This document shows, in pieces, positions 33,304 to 44,412 of a stretch of DNA of 64,000 nt. The stretch lies in contig BLJB01000088.1 of assembly GCA_013423325.1 (NCBI GenBank), positions 451-64,450 of the forward strand. The letters run 5' to 3'. The notes under the pieces were generated by a model that saw nothing but the letters and a program-made list of their open reading frames with translations, did no database searches and was not told the origin of the DNA. A program made the position numbers and the translations under genes. Within the stretch, counting starts at the first letter, position 1. Each line of letters opens with the position of its first letter. Source of the stretch: Usnea hakonensis. Taxonomy: Eukaryota; Ascomycota; Lecanoromycetes; Lecanorales; Parmeliaceae.

Positions 33304-35829
33304 ATACGGGGAGGTTTGAGTTGAGGGGGATGGATACGGGGAGCTGCTGGGCGGCTGGTTGGCATCTTTCACTTTTTCTTTCTTCCCTTCTTTCTTCCTT
33401 CTCTTCTTCTTTTTTTTCATTTCATCTCCCTTCTTTCGCTCTCGATGATGGGATACTGTAGGGAAAGCGGTATACTTCCTGGAACTACAACATACCCGCA
33501 CGCACATAGGCATACATACATTCTTCTTGTACATACCTTACATACATACATACGATATTCATCCGCACCCTTTCTCTTATCTCATCTTACGTCTTCTAGA
33601 AATGAGGTGATGATCTGAGCTGAGCAGATGGTTGTTTTCTATCGGATTTTAAGTGTGATTGGGGATTGGGGGATTGGGGGGGAGGGGGGAGACGGGGGTG
33701 GGTGATGGGGAGGGGAAGGGGGAGGGGGGAGAGGGAGAGGGAAGAGGGAGAGGGGGGTTGATGGAGGTGGTTATTGCTGCAAGTTGGAGTTGGAGTTGGG
33801 GATGGCGATGGTGGGAGGAGGTTTTGCGCGTTGAGATGATTATTTATATATGTAAATGTTTAGCCCTCTGCTCCTTTGAATAGTCTGTTCATACTCTTCT
33901 CCTGTTTATACAATGGATTATTCATCTCGTGAGACCGTCTTCTGCTTCTCTTCACACCGACCATCTACCTGTCCTTTTCTTCTCGACTTGTAGAAATTGA
34001 AACGGAATAGGTTGACGTTGCCTAACTATGATAGTAGAAAGAAGACTACGACATGATAGCTCGGAAATCTGGAAGTATGGATGGGTCTGAGAGTGGTGGG
34101 AAAGATATGTCATATCCTTGCAGCTACCTGTTAGATCCCAGAAATACCGGTTTCTTGAGTGGGATAGATGGATGTGTGAGGTAGGGGTAAAGGAGGTTTT
34201 GTAAAGTTGTCTTAAAAGAGAACCTGGGCGAATTTGGATATTGTAGGACTACTGTTCTTTAAAGTAGCGATATGTTAGCTCGCAAACTCATGGAACACCA
34301 CTTGCATGGAAACCCTACTATTGCGTATGTCATACAACAATTAATCTACCCTTTGCCGGTCAGTCCATGTCCGTTGCCACTGGCTTTGCATACAGGTGGG
34401 CTATTTTCCTCATTCAAACCTGGTTCGGGCTAATAGCAAATGGCTTTTCCAGGGATATTTATACCGATATCCTGTCTATCCTTAAAAGTAAACCTCTGGA
34501 AATTGAATAGAGTTGGATGCGTAATAGAAGGTTCTGATAGCTCGGATTCGTGATTGCATGGTGTCTACAACATAAAATAGTGTGTCCGTCTTGCTACTGA
34601 AAATAGAGTACGCACCGTGCTCAAATATTCACGCTAATAGTAGCTCACTATACTCAAACGATCACTCGTCGACCGGTCCATTCACTGTGTACAAGTTCAT
34701 GTACGAACCACTTCACGGACTACCACGGACTGCCAATTGGACTGCTCCAGGCTAATAGCTCACGGCTCGTGATTGGACCATCGGGAGCATTGGTCAAAGC
34801 GCCAGAGGTAGTCATGAATCCTCCAGGATCCGACACCTTGACGCCGTCGACTATATGGAGGAATGGCGCGTCCACGTGGGATGTGTCTAGAAGATGCCTC
34901 CGTTGTTTCTGCGTCTGCAGCTCAATAAAGCACTGAGCATTAGTGATATCTCCTTGGAATCTCCGCGGCCTGATCTCGCTAGTTCATCTAGGTCTCCAAT
35001 ACAGTCTCAGCAACACCAGGAACTCGCGTTTCGGTATAGCTCTTAAGTAAGGAATACCATCAGCTAGCTTGGTGAGTGGTCACCGATTGTCTGGCCGTAT
35101 ACGCAAGATTGATGGTCCCTCCATAGCCAGGCACTGGTCCGAGGAAATCTTTACTGCCCGCTTATGTCGCAAATCTAGCTCGCCATTGTGTCCTGACCTT
35201 TCCACTCGATTAAATCCTTTCATTCACGAAGCATCCCGTCGCCCATGTCGCAACGGATCCCCAGTGAAGCACTGCGGAAAAGATGGCTAGATCGACCAAA
35301 GTGGGCATGATCAGCGTCTCGCCTCCTGAAACGAATGAACAAAGCAGCGCATGCAAGTAGCGCTATATGCATCGTCCTCGTCAACATGCACACGGCTCTG
35401 TTCAGCCATGGCAGGTTTCTGAGATATTGGTTCGACATTTTTCCAAGATTTGGTCGCATCTTCCTGCATATGCGCGCCCATCGGAGGATAAACGCTGTTA
35501 CCTGGATTTGGGTTGCGTAAGTCGCTTCCATCACGTTTAAGCAGACCATACGCAGCATTTCGCATACGACTACTGCTTACTCGGCATGGGATCCCATTTG
35601 CTCCCAATATGCTCAATGCATGGGTCCACGGGATGACGCCTAGTCATTGCTGCTTACATCTTCCTTTTTTTTCTCTACAATAATAATAATAACTACCACC
35701 TTTTCTACCTCCTCCGGAAGCACGTATCCACTTTCCGCCACAACCACGTCTTTACATGTCACGCCTTGGCCACACAAACCCCCACCTCGACGCCCCTACT
35801 CCCAAACACATGCTCTCCAACCCAACAAC
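33304..35829. other. Intergenic, G-rich then ordinary
   Basis: 33340-33450 is pyrimidine-rich (CTTC-type), CATA repeats lie at 33520-33560, and 33655-33770 is a G-rich low-complexity tract. The rest (33900-35640) shows no gene. Short reverse frames at 35220-35616 have no domain. The last 180 bases are CT/CA-rich leader. Confidence 0.5.
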
Positions 35830-36411
35830 ATGGGTAAAACCATCTATCTCCGCCTCCTCACCCTCGTCCTCCTCACCGCCACCCTCCCCCCAACGCACGC
35901 CTTCCGCCCCGACCCCTGCGGCCCCGCCATCCAAATCCAAGACGGCCTCACCCCCAACAACACCTGCAACCGCAGCGTCACCCTAGTCACCGCCCCGGCC
36001 CCCTTCGGCGCCCTCCTCCTCAACGACGGCGCCGGCACAAACATCACCTGGGAAAACTGCGTCACAGTCGTCTACGACGCCTGCGCCGCCATGACCGCCC
36101 CTGACACCCCGACCGGCAGGTGGAACTGGACTGACCCGGGCTCGGCATGCGTTATGGGCTTCTGGCTGCCTCAGTATAATGGCAGCGCTCCTGTCCCGTC
36201 GTATGATGTTTGCTTCAACAATATTTATAACCCGATGGCGGCGCTGGGGGCGGATTTTGGTGGCGCGGCGTATAATCAGGTCGCGGTTAATGTGAAGCTG
36301 ATGCCGAATGATTATCAGACGGGGGAGGCGGTCAATGTGGGCTATCCGAGTTATACGATTACGTATGCGCCGCTGCGAAGGGGGCCGCAGACTCCGTTGG
36401 AGAAGAGCTGA
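35830..36411 (+). CDS. Secreted Cys-containing protein, paralog 1
   Basis: Single exon, 193 residues from the ATG opening the signal peptide (MGKTIYLRLLTLVLLTATLP...HA). The mature protein starts near FRPDPCGP and has paired features: NNTCNRS, ENC...YDAC, DPGSACVMGFWLPQY, YDVCFNNIYN and GYPSYTI. It shares DPCGP, a W-x-W before GC/AC-x-x-G-F/Y-WLP, a C-F-N/D segment and GYPSY with the gene at 42415, so the two are paralogs. Several N-glycosylation sites. No known domain is recognised; the protein is presumably extracellular, and disulfides are likely. The first part is C-rich on the coding strand and the last part G-rich, with the change near 36130. Confidence 0.82.
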   Translation: MGKTIYLRLLTLVLLTATLPPTHAFRPDPCGPAIQIQDGLTPNNTCNRSVTLVTAPAPFGALLLNDGAGTNITWENCVTVVYDACAAMTAPDTPTGRWNWTDPGSACVMGFWLPQYNGSAPVPSYDVCFNNIYNPMAALGADFGGAAYNQVAVNVKLMPNDYQTGEAVNVGYPSYTITYAPLRRGPQTPLEKS

Positions 36412-36455
36412 GGGTGGGGGGGGGGGGGGGTGGGGTTGGGGGGGTTTGGGAAANN

Positions 36456-36491
<36 letters not shown>

Positions 36492-37299
36492 GGGTTGGGC
36501 TGGATTGGGAAAATGGGTTGGGTTGGGTTTGGGAAAATGGATTGGGGGTACTTGTTGGAGTGGGAACGGGTTGGGCATCTTTTGCTGTTTGTACTTTACC
36601 TACATATTTACGTAAATTGGTACTCAACCAATCCAACCATTCCATTCCAAATGTTGCATACCTTACCTTACCTTACTCTTACTTAGTGGCAAATCCATCC
36701 ATCCATCCCCCCCCCCCCAAAAATCAAGCACAAATCCCGGCCGGCATTGTAAGATACGTACGGTATCTTGGTATCTCGGTTGTGTTGCAACTACTGATAT
36801 AAAAACAAAAAAACGGAGAGGGGGCGAGCAGTCTTTCTTTCTTTTCTTTCTTTCTTTCTTTCTTTTGTTTCCTATATTTCTTGTTCGTGGAGAGTAGAGG
36901 AGAGTAGAGGAGAAAGAAATGTAGTTCTTCTATGTATGTTGTATGAGGGTGTGGGATGGAATTTGGGTAAGTAAAGCGGGGCCGCTTTGCGGCCTTCCAG
37001 GCGTTGTACAGTACGCTGAGAGAGCGAGAGAGAGAGAGGTTGTCGCATTGCATTGCATTCCATTTTGAGAGGCCGAATGTAGCTGACTCTGAGTCTGAGC
37101 TCGGACAATCAAAAAGGTAGTTTTTAATGATGGTGGATTTTCTATCTATCCCTCTATCACTGTACTTAATAATGCTGATTGATGGATGGATGGAAGGAAG
37201 GAAGGAATACTATGGTTTGTATGAGTTGTATAAGTAATAGTGTATTGCATGCTGCTGATGGATGGATGGGGGATGGATGGATGGATGGATGGGAGAGTG
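36412..37299. other. Low-complexity intergenic spacer
   Basis: Contains the poly-G block, short T/C-rich and CTTT repeats at about 36833-36865, GAAA-type and GATG microsatellites at about 37180-37206 and 37257-37292. These lie at the 3' ends of both flanking genes (convergent). No gene supported. Confidence 0.6.
36413..36489. repeat. Poly-G tracts flanking two ambiguous bases
   Basis: Runs of G interrupted by T, then NN at 36454-36455, then 34 uninterrupted G. The ambiguous bases and the homopolymer make the length here unreliable. Confidence 0.9.
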
Positions 37300-38569
37300 C
37301 TAGACGCCCATTGTGAAATCGTGTTCGATGCCGGGGGTTACGGAGGCCATGAACTAGAGAGGGAGGGAGGGTGATTAGTTGTTTGTGGATATAGATTCTC
37401 TGATAGGTAGTTGGGGGGGGGGGATCATACCTTCAAAAACACAACTAGATACTGATCCACCCGAATCGCCACCTCGTCTTCTTCCGAAACCCCTCCTTCG
37501 TGCTGCAATACCTCCCACTCGTCTCCGCCTCCTCCGCCCGCGGCAGCTACACCACTGCTGTGGCCTCTCCGGTCCGCAATCTGCGTCGCGTTCATCTCAT
37601 CCACCAACCCTTCCATCCCAGTTTCCACTTTCCCAGCGCCATCCCCGCCCTTTCCACCCCCGTATTTCCCTCGCCGCATCTTCTCGAGCCGTATTTTCAA
37701 GGCCGCGTCGGCGCGGTCGAGGAGCACTTTCATGACGCTGGCGTGTTTGCAGGGGTGGATGGAGGCCATTTTTACGGCGTTGTCGGAAAAGGGGAAATCT
37801 TCGAGGGTTACGGTCTTGTCGGCGTAGTCGCCGACTATGTCTTCCATCATTAGGTGGGGGGGGAGCGGGTGCGAGGATGAGGAGTAGCCGGATAGGTAGA
37901 GTCGGGGGGTTCGGTAGTAGGGGGTGTAGGTTATGTAGAGTGTGTAGGTTCGGAGGGGCCTGTGGTGTAGTTAGGGATGGTTAGCTGATGATGCTTGACA
38001 GCCTTGTCACTAGTGCCTTTGGAGACAGTGAAGACGTACGCGGTGGTTCCGCTTGCTTTCGGATCCCGGATTATAGCTTCTTCGTCGTCGTCTTCGTCTT
38101 CCATGTCCGGAATCTCTTCTTCTTCTTCCCGTTCCCCCACGTTCCCACTCTCATCCACCGTCCGCACATCCCTCATCCTAGCCTCTTGACTCGCAGCCAA
38201 CCCGCCTGTCCGCAGCCATCCATCATCTTCCCCTCCGGCCCCTCCTCCACCTTCTCCTCCAGCCGCGAAGCCATCTTGCACCATGGCTTCATCTTGCCCC
38301 GCATCGCCCGCAAAATTCTCGTCGAGTCTTCGGTGACATGGCACGCCGCGCGTTATGAGATACTGTTTTGTGGGAGGTAGATAGTTGACGCGCTTTGATG
38401 GGGTTGAGGCGTCGGACCAGGACCAGGTGGGGAATTTGTAGACAAGATAGTCGCCTGCGAGGACGAATTCTTCGGGCGTCACTTGGCCCGTTGAACGGAA
38501 GGTGGAGGTGTGTGAGATTGGGGCCCAGCGGTCTCGGAGGGTGTCGAGGGTTGAATGTATTAAATTCAT
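37300..38569 (-). CDS. ATG3: Autophagy E2-like conjugating enzyme Atg3
   Basis: Three reverse-strand exons, 38569-38040, 37959-37431 and 37353-37300, give 370 residues with matching phases; introns are GTACGT...CTAACTACACCACAG (80 nt) and GTATGA...CTCTAG (77 nt), and the last exon encodes only 17 residues (FMASVTPGIEHDFTMGV). Atg3 transfers Atg8 from the E1 Atg7 to phosphatidylethanolamine on the growing autophagosome membrane. The N-terminus MNLIHSTLDTLRDRW is the membrane-sensing helix; TPEEFVLAGDYLVYKFPTWSW and TRGVPCHRRLDENFAGDAG follow; the acidic flexible region and YRTPRLYLSGY come next; the catalytic Cys lies in HPCKHA (about Cys247), and DQYLVVFLKFM ends the fold. Complete and intact. 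Confidence 0.97.
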
Positions 38570-39037
38570 GTTGTTTGTGTATCTTCTTGCAGTAAAAGAC
38601 GTTTAGAAATGGGTTGGAAATGTATGTTGTTGTGTCGTTGGAGGTGAGTTGAAGCTGTTTAATATTAGCGGGGGAGGTAGGCACTTGATAAGACGGAAGA
38701 CTAGCGCTGAAGGTTGCCTGGTCCCGACCGCTTTCATCACCACATGTGACTTGTACCTCGTTGTATCACGATATCTTGTCTCATGTGTAGAGATATTGGT
38801 TACGTGATCTACGCCTGTGTCCTTCTCCTTCTTGGATTTACATACGCATATCGAGATTCTCTTCTGAAGTGAAATCAAGTCCCCAAGCGGTGGTACCCCG
38901 CAGGCTGAGAAGCTTTATACTTCTACCAAGATACTCTCTGCACTCGGGCTCCATGTATATAAGACCGACCTTCTCTGGCAATAGCAAGCAAATCCAAAGA
39001 ACACAACAGTGAACTCTTAACCCCTCTCTCCTTCAAA
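38570..39037. other. Divergent promoter region ATG3 / hydrolase
   Basis: No coding frame of note. It carries the hydrolase TATA box on the + strand. Confidence 0.5.
38956..38963 (+). promoter_or_regulatory. TATA box of the alpha/beta hydrolase gene
   Basis: TATATAAG, 82 bases upstream of the start codon. Confidence 0.6.
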
Positions 39038-40036
39038 ATGGCCTTACCCCTCCAAGCCGTCGCCATCCCCAAAGAAATCACCGCAACATCCATCATCCTC
39101 CCCCACAAGCCCACCGCCTCCCTCGCCTGCTCCTACGTCTCCGGCACCGACCCCGCCGTCCTCGTCGTCTTCCTCAACGGCCTCATGTCCGACAAATCCT
39201 CCTGGGTCCCCGTCATCTCGGGCATCATCCGCCAGCGCAAAAGTCTCGCGTCCCCGGAATTCCCGTCCATGCTGGCCTACGACCGCTACGGCGTGGGCAT
39301 GTCGGAAGATCGCGATCCGCTGGATCAGGGGAGGGAGCTGGGTCATGGCCATGATTGTAGAGACGCGGCTGAAGATTTGCATCATCTTATTGGCCATTTC
39401 TCGAAAGGGGTGAAGTTGCTGGATGGAGAGAAGTTGCGGGTTGTGCTTGTGGCTAATTCGATTGGCTGCGCGATTGCGAGGTTGTATGCTGAGAAGTACT
39501 CGGTGGCTGCGGTGTTGCTGTTGGATTCCATCATTTCCAACTCGAATTTCGATTTCTGGCCTGATCCTGATGCGCCGGGTTTTGATAAGCGGGTACTACC
39601 AGAGGATGTCAGTGTCGAGGTACTGAGAGCGCAGAGAGCAAAGTTCGCAGCCATCTTCAAGCCGGATGTCGTGAATCGAGAAGGTCTCAGTAGGCGCAAT
39701 TTGGCGCAATTGCTGCCCCATAGCGACGCGCCCTTGCTGGGCCATCAAGGCGAAAGACCTTGGGTGACGGTCGTCGGGCATGATTTTGAAGCCTTTGCGG
39801 CCGAGAGCTTGAGGACTATGGGTACGCCGATTGGGTTGTCGATGGTGTATATGAATCCCACATGGCATAGCTATAATAAGGGCCTTGTGAATCTCACTGA
39901 TCGTGAGAAGAGTAAGGGACCGATCTTTGCAAAGGGCTGCGGCCATTTCATCCAGAGGGACGATCCGGATTTTGTAGTCAAGGAGACGTTGGATCTGGTG
40001 GATAAGGTCAGGCTGCAGCAGTCGGTGGTGTGGTGA
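39038..40036 (+). CDS. Alpha/beta hydrolase
   Basis: Single exon, 332 residues. VVFLNGLMSDKSSW is the oxyanion-hole strand-loop of the fold, AYDRYGVGMSEDRDP the second conserved strand, and VANSIGCAIARLYAEKY the nucleophile elbow, with Ser at about 141. LLLDSIISNSNFDFWPDP follows, and the C-terminal GCGHFIQRDDP supplies the catalytic His. The elbow reads N-S-I-G rather than the commonest G-H-S-M-G. Such proteins are esterases, epoxide hydrolases or lipase-like enzymes and the substrate is not predictable. No signal peptide. The coding strand shifts from C-rich to G-rich near 39300. Confidence 0.93.
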   Translation: MALPLQAVAIPKEITATSIILPHKPTASLACSYVSGTDPAVLVVFLNGLMSDKSSWVPVISGIIRQRKSLASPEFPSMLAYDRYGVGMSEDRDPLDQGRELGHGHDCRDAAEDLHHLIGHFSKGVKLLDGEKLRVVLVANSIGCAIARLYAEKYSVAAVLLLDSIISNSNFDFWPDPDAPGFDKRVLPEDVSVEVLRAQRAKFAAIFKPDVVNREGLSRRNLAQLLPHSDAPLLGHQGERPWVTVVGHDFEAFAAESLRTMGTPIGLSMVYMNPTWHSYNKGLVNLTDREKSKGPIFAKGCGHFIQRDDPDFVVKETLDLVDKVRLQQSVVW

Positions 40037-40355
40037 GTTTCGATCGCAGGCGGCGGAACGGTACCAGTATAAATATAGCTTGGCTGGCCTTGAACAATAT
40101 GCCGTTGGTGATCGCATCCCATCCGCAACGATGTTTTTGGTTGGATCCGTTAGTGGTGGTGAGACGCTTGAGACTGAGAAATGGTACAGCGGTGAGAGAC
40201 ACGGCAAGATTGCATGTTATGAAGCTAAAAAACCCCTTCTAGATGGTAGATGTCCTCTGAAATGTTCATGGTTCTCCAAAATTCTCAGACTCCTGGCCGT
40301 ATTCAACGTGGCCTTTCCCAATGCTCTGCCAGTGCTTTTCCCAGCCTCTATATCT
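40037..40355. other. Convergent 3' spacer
   Basis: The 3' regions of the hydrolase and of ALG5 meet here. No feature seen. Confidence 0.45.
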
Positions 40356-41647
40356 TTACAAGCGCCTGTAGACTCCCAAACCCCACGCCGCTCGGAGGAC
40401 AGCCAGTCCCCAAGCCATTCCCAAACTATCCCAGAGCACATTCAGCTTACTGCCTTTCACCTCTTGCCAGCCAATGGGAACTTCGGCAACCGGTATACCC
40501 GCTGACTCTGCAAGCATCAGCATCTCGACGTCGAAAATCCAACCTTCCGAATGCATGTAGGGTATTATGTAGGGTAGTGATGGACGAGAGAAGAGTTTGA
40601 AGCCGCATTGCGTGTCTCGGATGGCGGCCGTGGCCGGTGGGGTTAGGAGGCGGAGGAGAAGATGGAAGGAGTGCATGAGGAGGTTGCGGAGGAATGAGCG
40701 CTGTAAACAACCGATTAGCGCATTAGCGAGATGGTAGTATCATAAGACCAACATGCCTTGACAACAGCCTCGCTCCCTACAAGATGTGCTCTTGATCCAA
40801 CGGCCACGCCCCTTCCCTCAGCATCTTCAATCTTTTTGGACGCCTCGACAAGCTTGCCCAGGTCTTCAAATTTGCTGGCTCCATCTGCATCAGCGAAGAT
40901 AGCATATTGCCCTCTGACATGTCTCATTCCATGCGTGACTGCTCCTCCCTTCCCTCGGTTCTGGTGTAGACTTATGACTCGTATACATGATGCACTTTTG
41001 CCTCCTAGGTCCCTTGCAAATTGTAATGCCGTGTCGATTGTCTTGTCCGTGGAACCATCTGAGACTATGAGGACTTCCCATCCCAAAAGTCGATTGCCGT
41101 TCGACTCTGCGTGGCCATTTGAGATTGCCTGTGTGGCGTCCTTTCGCTTTGCGCGATTTCCATTGGCCTGTGACTTGGGCACCTCAATACCGTACGCATC
41201 TTGCAAGTATTCCACGGCTTCCGTCAACATGATCCCCAGTCGTTCCTCCTCATTGAAAGCTGGTACAACAAGTGACATGAAAACCTCGGGTTCCTCGACG
41301 AGTAATTTGGTCTTTGTGGAGTCTCCCCTGCGTCGTGCGACCTCTTTCTCTGCATTGTATCTGTCTTGCCAGCAAGGTAGTGGCCTGGCCTCGCCGGAAT
41401 ACTCGCCCGGCTCAATAGTCCTGAAGGTTTTCTCTGACCTTATTGGAGGGCGTGGTATAGGAGCGACGATGAAGAGGGCGAGGTAGAACTGTATGGTCAG
41501 CAAATCTCTTAGAGGGAATCTCCAGGGACATCAACAAGGTAAACATACTAGCAGGAAAAAGCCACCAATTGTAGACACCACGAATGCTACAATCAATGGT
41601 AAAGACACTCCTTGGCTTGTCCTGAACGCACTTTGGAGGTAGTCCAT
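40356..41647 (-). CDS. ALG5: Dolichyl-phosphate beta-glucosyltransferase
   Basis: Three reverse-strand exons, 41647-41549, 41488-40757 and 40700-40356, give 391 residues. Alg5 makes dolichyl-phosphate-glucose on the cytosolic face of the ER for the last glucosylation steps of the N-glycan precursor. An N-terminal TM anchor (LPLIVAFVVSTIGGFFLL, running into FYLALFIVAPIPRPP) is followed by the GT2 fold: VVPAFNEEERL, LIVSDGSTDKT, NRGKGGAVTHGM, the DAD metal site in YAIFADADGASKF, the HLVGSEAVVKRSFLRN segment and DTQCGFKLFS. The first intron is GTATGT...CAG (60 nt). The second (56 nt, 40701-40756) starts with GC instead of GT (AAG|GCATGT) and ends TTTACAG; splicing there gives exactly the EAVVKRSFLRN join conserved in the family. 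Complete. Confidence 0.96.
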
Positions 41648-42414
41648 GGTTCTCGTGGCTTCAGTTGCCCGAGGCAGAAGATTGGCTTGATCAAGGAGAA
41701 CCTTGGGCAGCCAAGCTCTCGACCCGGTGGACAGATCTCAGGACAGTGCGCATGGCAGATAATGGCTGGACGGTAAGCATGGCGCAAAGTGTAAAACCAC
41801 TTCTTCTGGCCAGGTAATGGATTATCGATGTCTTACCCGGGAAAAAGATAATCCGGCGTCGCCAGGAACTTTTTCCCGTGATACTGGCTTCAAGCTCGCT
41901 AAAACGTCGCGATTGTGACTATATCAAAATAGATGAGTCCTATGATCGATTCCTAAAGCAGGTTGACATGCAGAGCTACTATGCTTCTTAGCTCTCTTCA
42001 AACAGGCTACATCTAGTGGAGTGAATGCTTTTGATGGAGGACTCGAGATCTAAACTACAGGCAGGACTCGACGGTAGCCTATTATCAGAGATGTTCAGTG
42101 ACCCGCGTTACATCCGATAGATCATAGCGAGAGTGCTCAAACCCAATAAATATCACAGACTTGAGTCTCTCGTCAGCATCCTAGACTGAGTCCGCGCAGT
42201 TGGACGCTATTGCCGCTATCATGCGCTTTGCTCGCAACTCGCATGCTGCTATCGCAAAAGATTTCGAGCATCGCGTCAGCTGCGAGAAAATGTGTTAACA
42301 TTCCTTGCCCTTTCCAAACATCATTCGGTTTCTTTTCGCTTTCCGCCCATCGACTACTGTTCTGGAATCTGGAATCTCGAATCCCTAGCACGTAGCATAA
42401 GAGAAAGACCCGGA
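41648..42414. other. Divergent intergenic region
   Basis: Upstream of ALG5 (reverse) and of the secreted paralog 2 (forward). Only short overlapping frames without domains. Confidence 0.45.
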
Positions 42415-43098
42415 ATGACTTCCCTTCTTGCACTTGCGTTACCCCTTGTTCTGACTCTTTTGGGCGTAAGCCCCCGCGCAACTTTTGCCGCAGCCTCCGT
42501 CGATCCCTGCGGTCCTTCAATACCTGACCCTCGCGTTCTCAATTCTTGTAGTAGCAGCAACGACAGCGTCCTAACAAACACCACAACCGGCGGCCCAGAG
42601 CCCTATGCAGTTCAATGCTTGAGCAATGGAACGACATCTGACGCTGCCTTCGATCCAAACGATTGCCTAGCTCTTATTCCCCCAGTCTGTGCTCGAATGA
42701 CTGATGACACGCCATCCGCTCCGTACACACAGAATAAGTGGATCTGGTTCAACACCCAGGGGTGCAGCATCGGCTACTGGCTGCCCGGTCCCTACCAAGG
42801 CACCAACAGCGCGGGGCAGACGGTCACAGTCAAACCATCGCGCATCACAGACGAGCAAGGTTGTGTGGCGGGGATCTTCGAATCAATGTTCGAGCTGTGC
42901 TTTGACAGCGACGAGTATGATATGGCGACGGTCAACCTAGCAGAGCTGCCGACTGAGACGGGTACTGGAGCGGCCGCCTCAGGTGGTTCTGCTCAAGGCT
43001 ATCCATCTTATATCATGGCGCCGCAGCAAGTGGGAGGCTGCGAGGACACCATTTGTTACAACAATGACACAGTGAGAGTTTCTTGCAATTGTCTTTAA
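42415..43098 (+). CDS. Secreted Cys-containing protein, paralog 2
   Basis: Single exon, 227 residues from the ATG of the signal peptide (MTSLLALALPLVLTLLGVS...ATFA). The mature part begins ASVDPCGP and contains nine or more Cys residues: NSCSSS, VQCLSN, NDCLALIPPVC, TQGCSIGYWLPG, QGCVAGIFESMFELCFDS, GGCEDTICYNN and a terminal SCNCL. It matches the gene at 35830 in DPCGP, KWIW/RWNW, GCxxGYWLP, the ExCF segment and GYPSY. It carries an extra Cys-rich C-terminus that paralog 1 lacks. Disulfide-rich, secreted, N-glycosylated. No family name recognised; effector-like or wall-associated roles are possible but not shown. Confidence 0.85.
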   Translation: MTSLLALALPLVLTLLGVSPRATFAAASVDPCGPSIPDPRVLNSCSSSNDSVLTNTTTGGPEPYAVQCLSNGTTSDAAFDPNDCLALIPPVCARMTDDTPSAPYTQNKWIWFNTQGCSIGYWLPGPYQGTNSAGQTVTVKPSRITDEQGCVAGIFESMFELCFDSDEYDMATVNLAELPTETGTGAAASGGSAQGYPSYIMAPQQVGGCEDTICYNNDTVRVSCNCL

Positions 43099-44412
43099 AT
43101 TATTTCTGGTGAGATTTGATGGATGGGTACACTATTTTAGCGGTCTAGCCTGTAAATTGTTATATCTCTTCATGCTATTTTCATAGATGTCCAAGAAAAA
43201 GACTCTCACTTGTTTCCATTCTCAGCGTCCATGGCACGACGATGATGCTCTTCGTTTTCATCTGTCTGCTTATATGGAATATCTATTTTGATGGTACGGA
43301 AAAGCAGAATTGGATCAGGGTATCATGGTGATGGAATGAACGGTTCCAAGGCATGACTTCTTCGTTATAGGCTTCCCATTGAGGATGAATTCGCGATGCA
43401 AAGTCAAATTTGGCATAATTCTAGCTTTGCAGTCGTCATTAAGCCGAGAAGTCAGAGAGGCTAGTACTCTTATCATTGTTTCCAATTATGTGCTTTATTT
43501 TGTGCCATGTTCTTAGTTTTTGGCCATTGGATGCCAATCCTCCGTACTCAAGTACCGTTGGGGATTCAGGAGAATAATCTCCAATGCCAATGCCAATGAC
43601 AACATAGTCGACCGCGTGGTACATCAACCTGGTAGATGGTATCCCTGCTTGTGTCACTCCGAAGTGACTTGGAATGCTAAAGGTTTAGTATCTTGATAAG
43701 GTGCGTTTTAGTACGATACTGTTGAAAATGGAGCAATTTAATTGGCTGATTTTTCACCGCTGATAAGCGAAGGGAAGTGACTTGCGTGAGGTACCTAAGG
43801 TATGACACGATTAGGTTTATCAATGTAACTCGCATACACGGCTGATGCGAGGCACCGACAGCAGTTTGGTAGAAGGGGTAAATTTATTGTCGTTTTGATC
43901 TTCCAGACCCCGAGTCTGGTTCTGGGCAGGATCCTTTAGGCGCTCGGTGAACCCTTTGGGAACTTTTAAATGCATGTTCCATTATGCAGGCGATGCAGGT
44001 GACTGGGAATCGGAAATCATTGGCTGCTCAGAAAAAGAAAGAAATCTGAAATGAACGATGTAACCTCAGCAGCATCGACTCACGGCATGGTCCAGGCAGT
44101 GTAATCTCTATCGACGCACTTAGAGACGGCGCAGAAACAAGAGGCTGTCTCTTTCCATCTCATAAGTCTTGTGCTTCTGCTCTTCTATCCTTCATCTCAT
44201 CGAAATCATCCTTCTTTACCAATTTCTCGCGAACAAGTTGAAGGGTATAAAAGTACCGCAAGGCTCTCCAGATTCACATTGGCAAAATTGATCATCAATC
44301 ATGCAAACCCCCACCAGCCTAGCGTCGTCTGACGTCTGATCAACACCAACAGCCGACAACAGCACCATGCTCCGAGTATGGCAGTCCTAGTGATACCTTT
44401 CAAAAGTCCTGA
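43099..44412. other. Intergenic with a TATA box near the end
   Basis: Only short frames. TATAAAAG at 44246-44253 precedes a 12-codon upstream frame at 44301 and the small spliced frame at 44413. Confidence 0.45.
44246..44253 (+). promoter_or_regulatory. TATA box
   Basis: TATAAAAG in a GGGTATAAAAGTACC context, about 160 bases ahead of the small spliced frame. Confidence 0.5.

Noticed and set aside
40758..41486. 242-codon forward frame over ALG5
   Set aside because: It is antisense to an unmistakable ALG5 with GT2 motifs.
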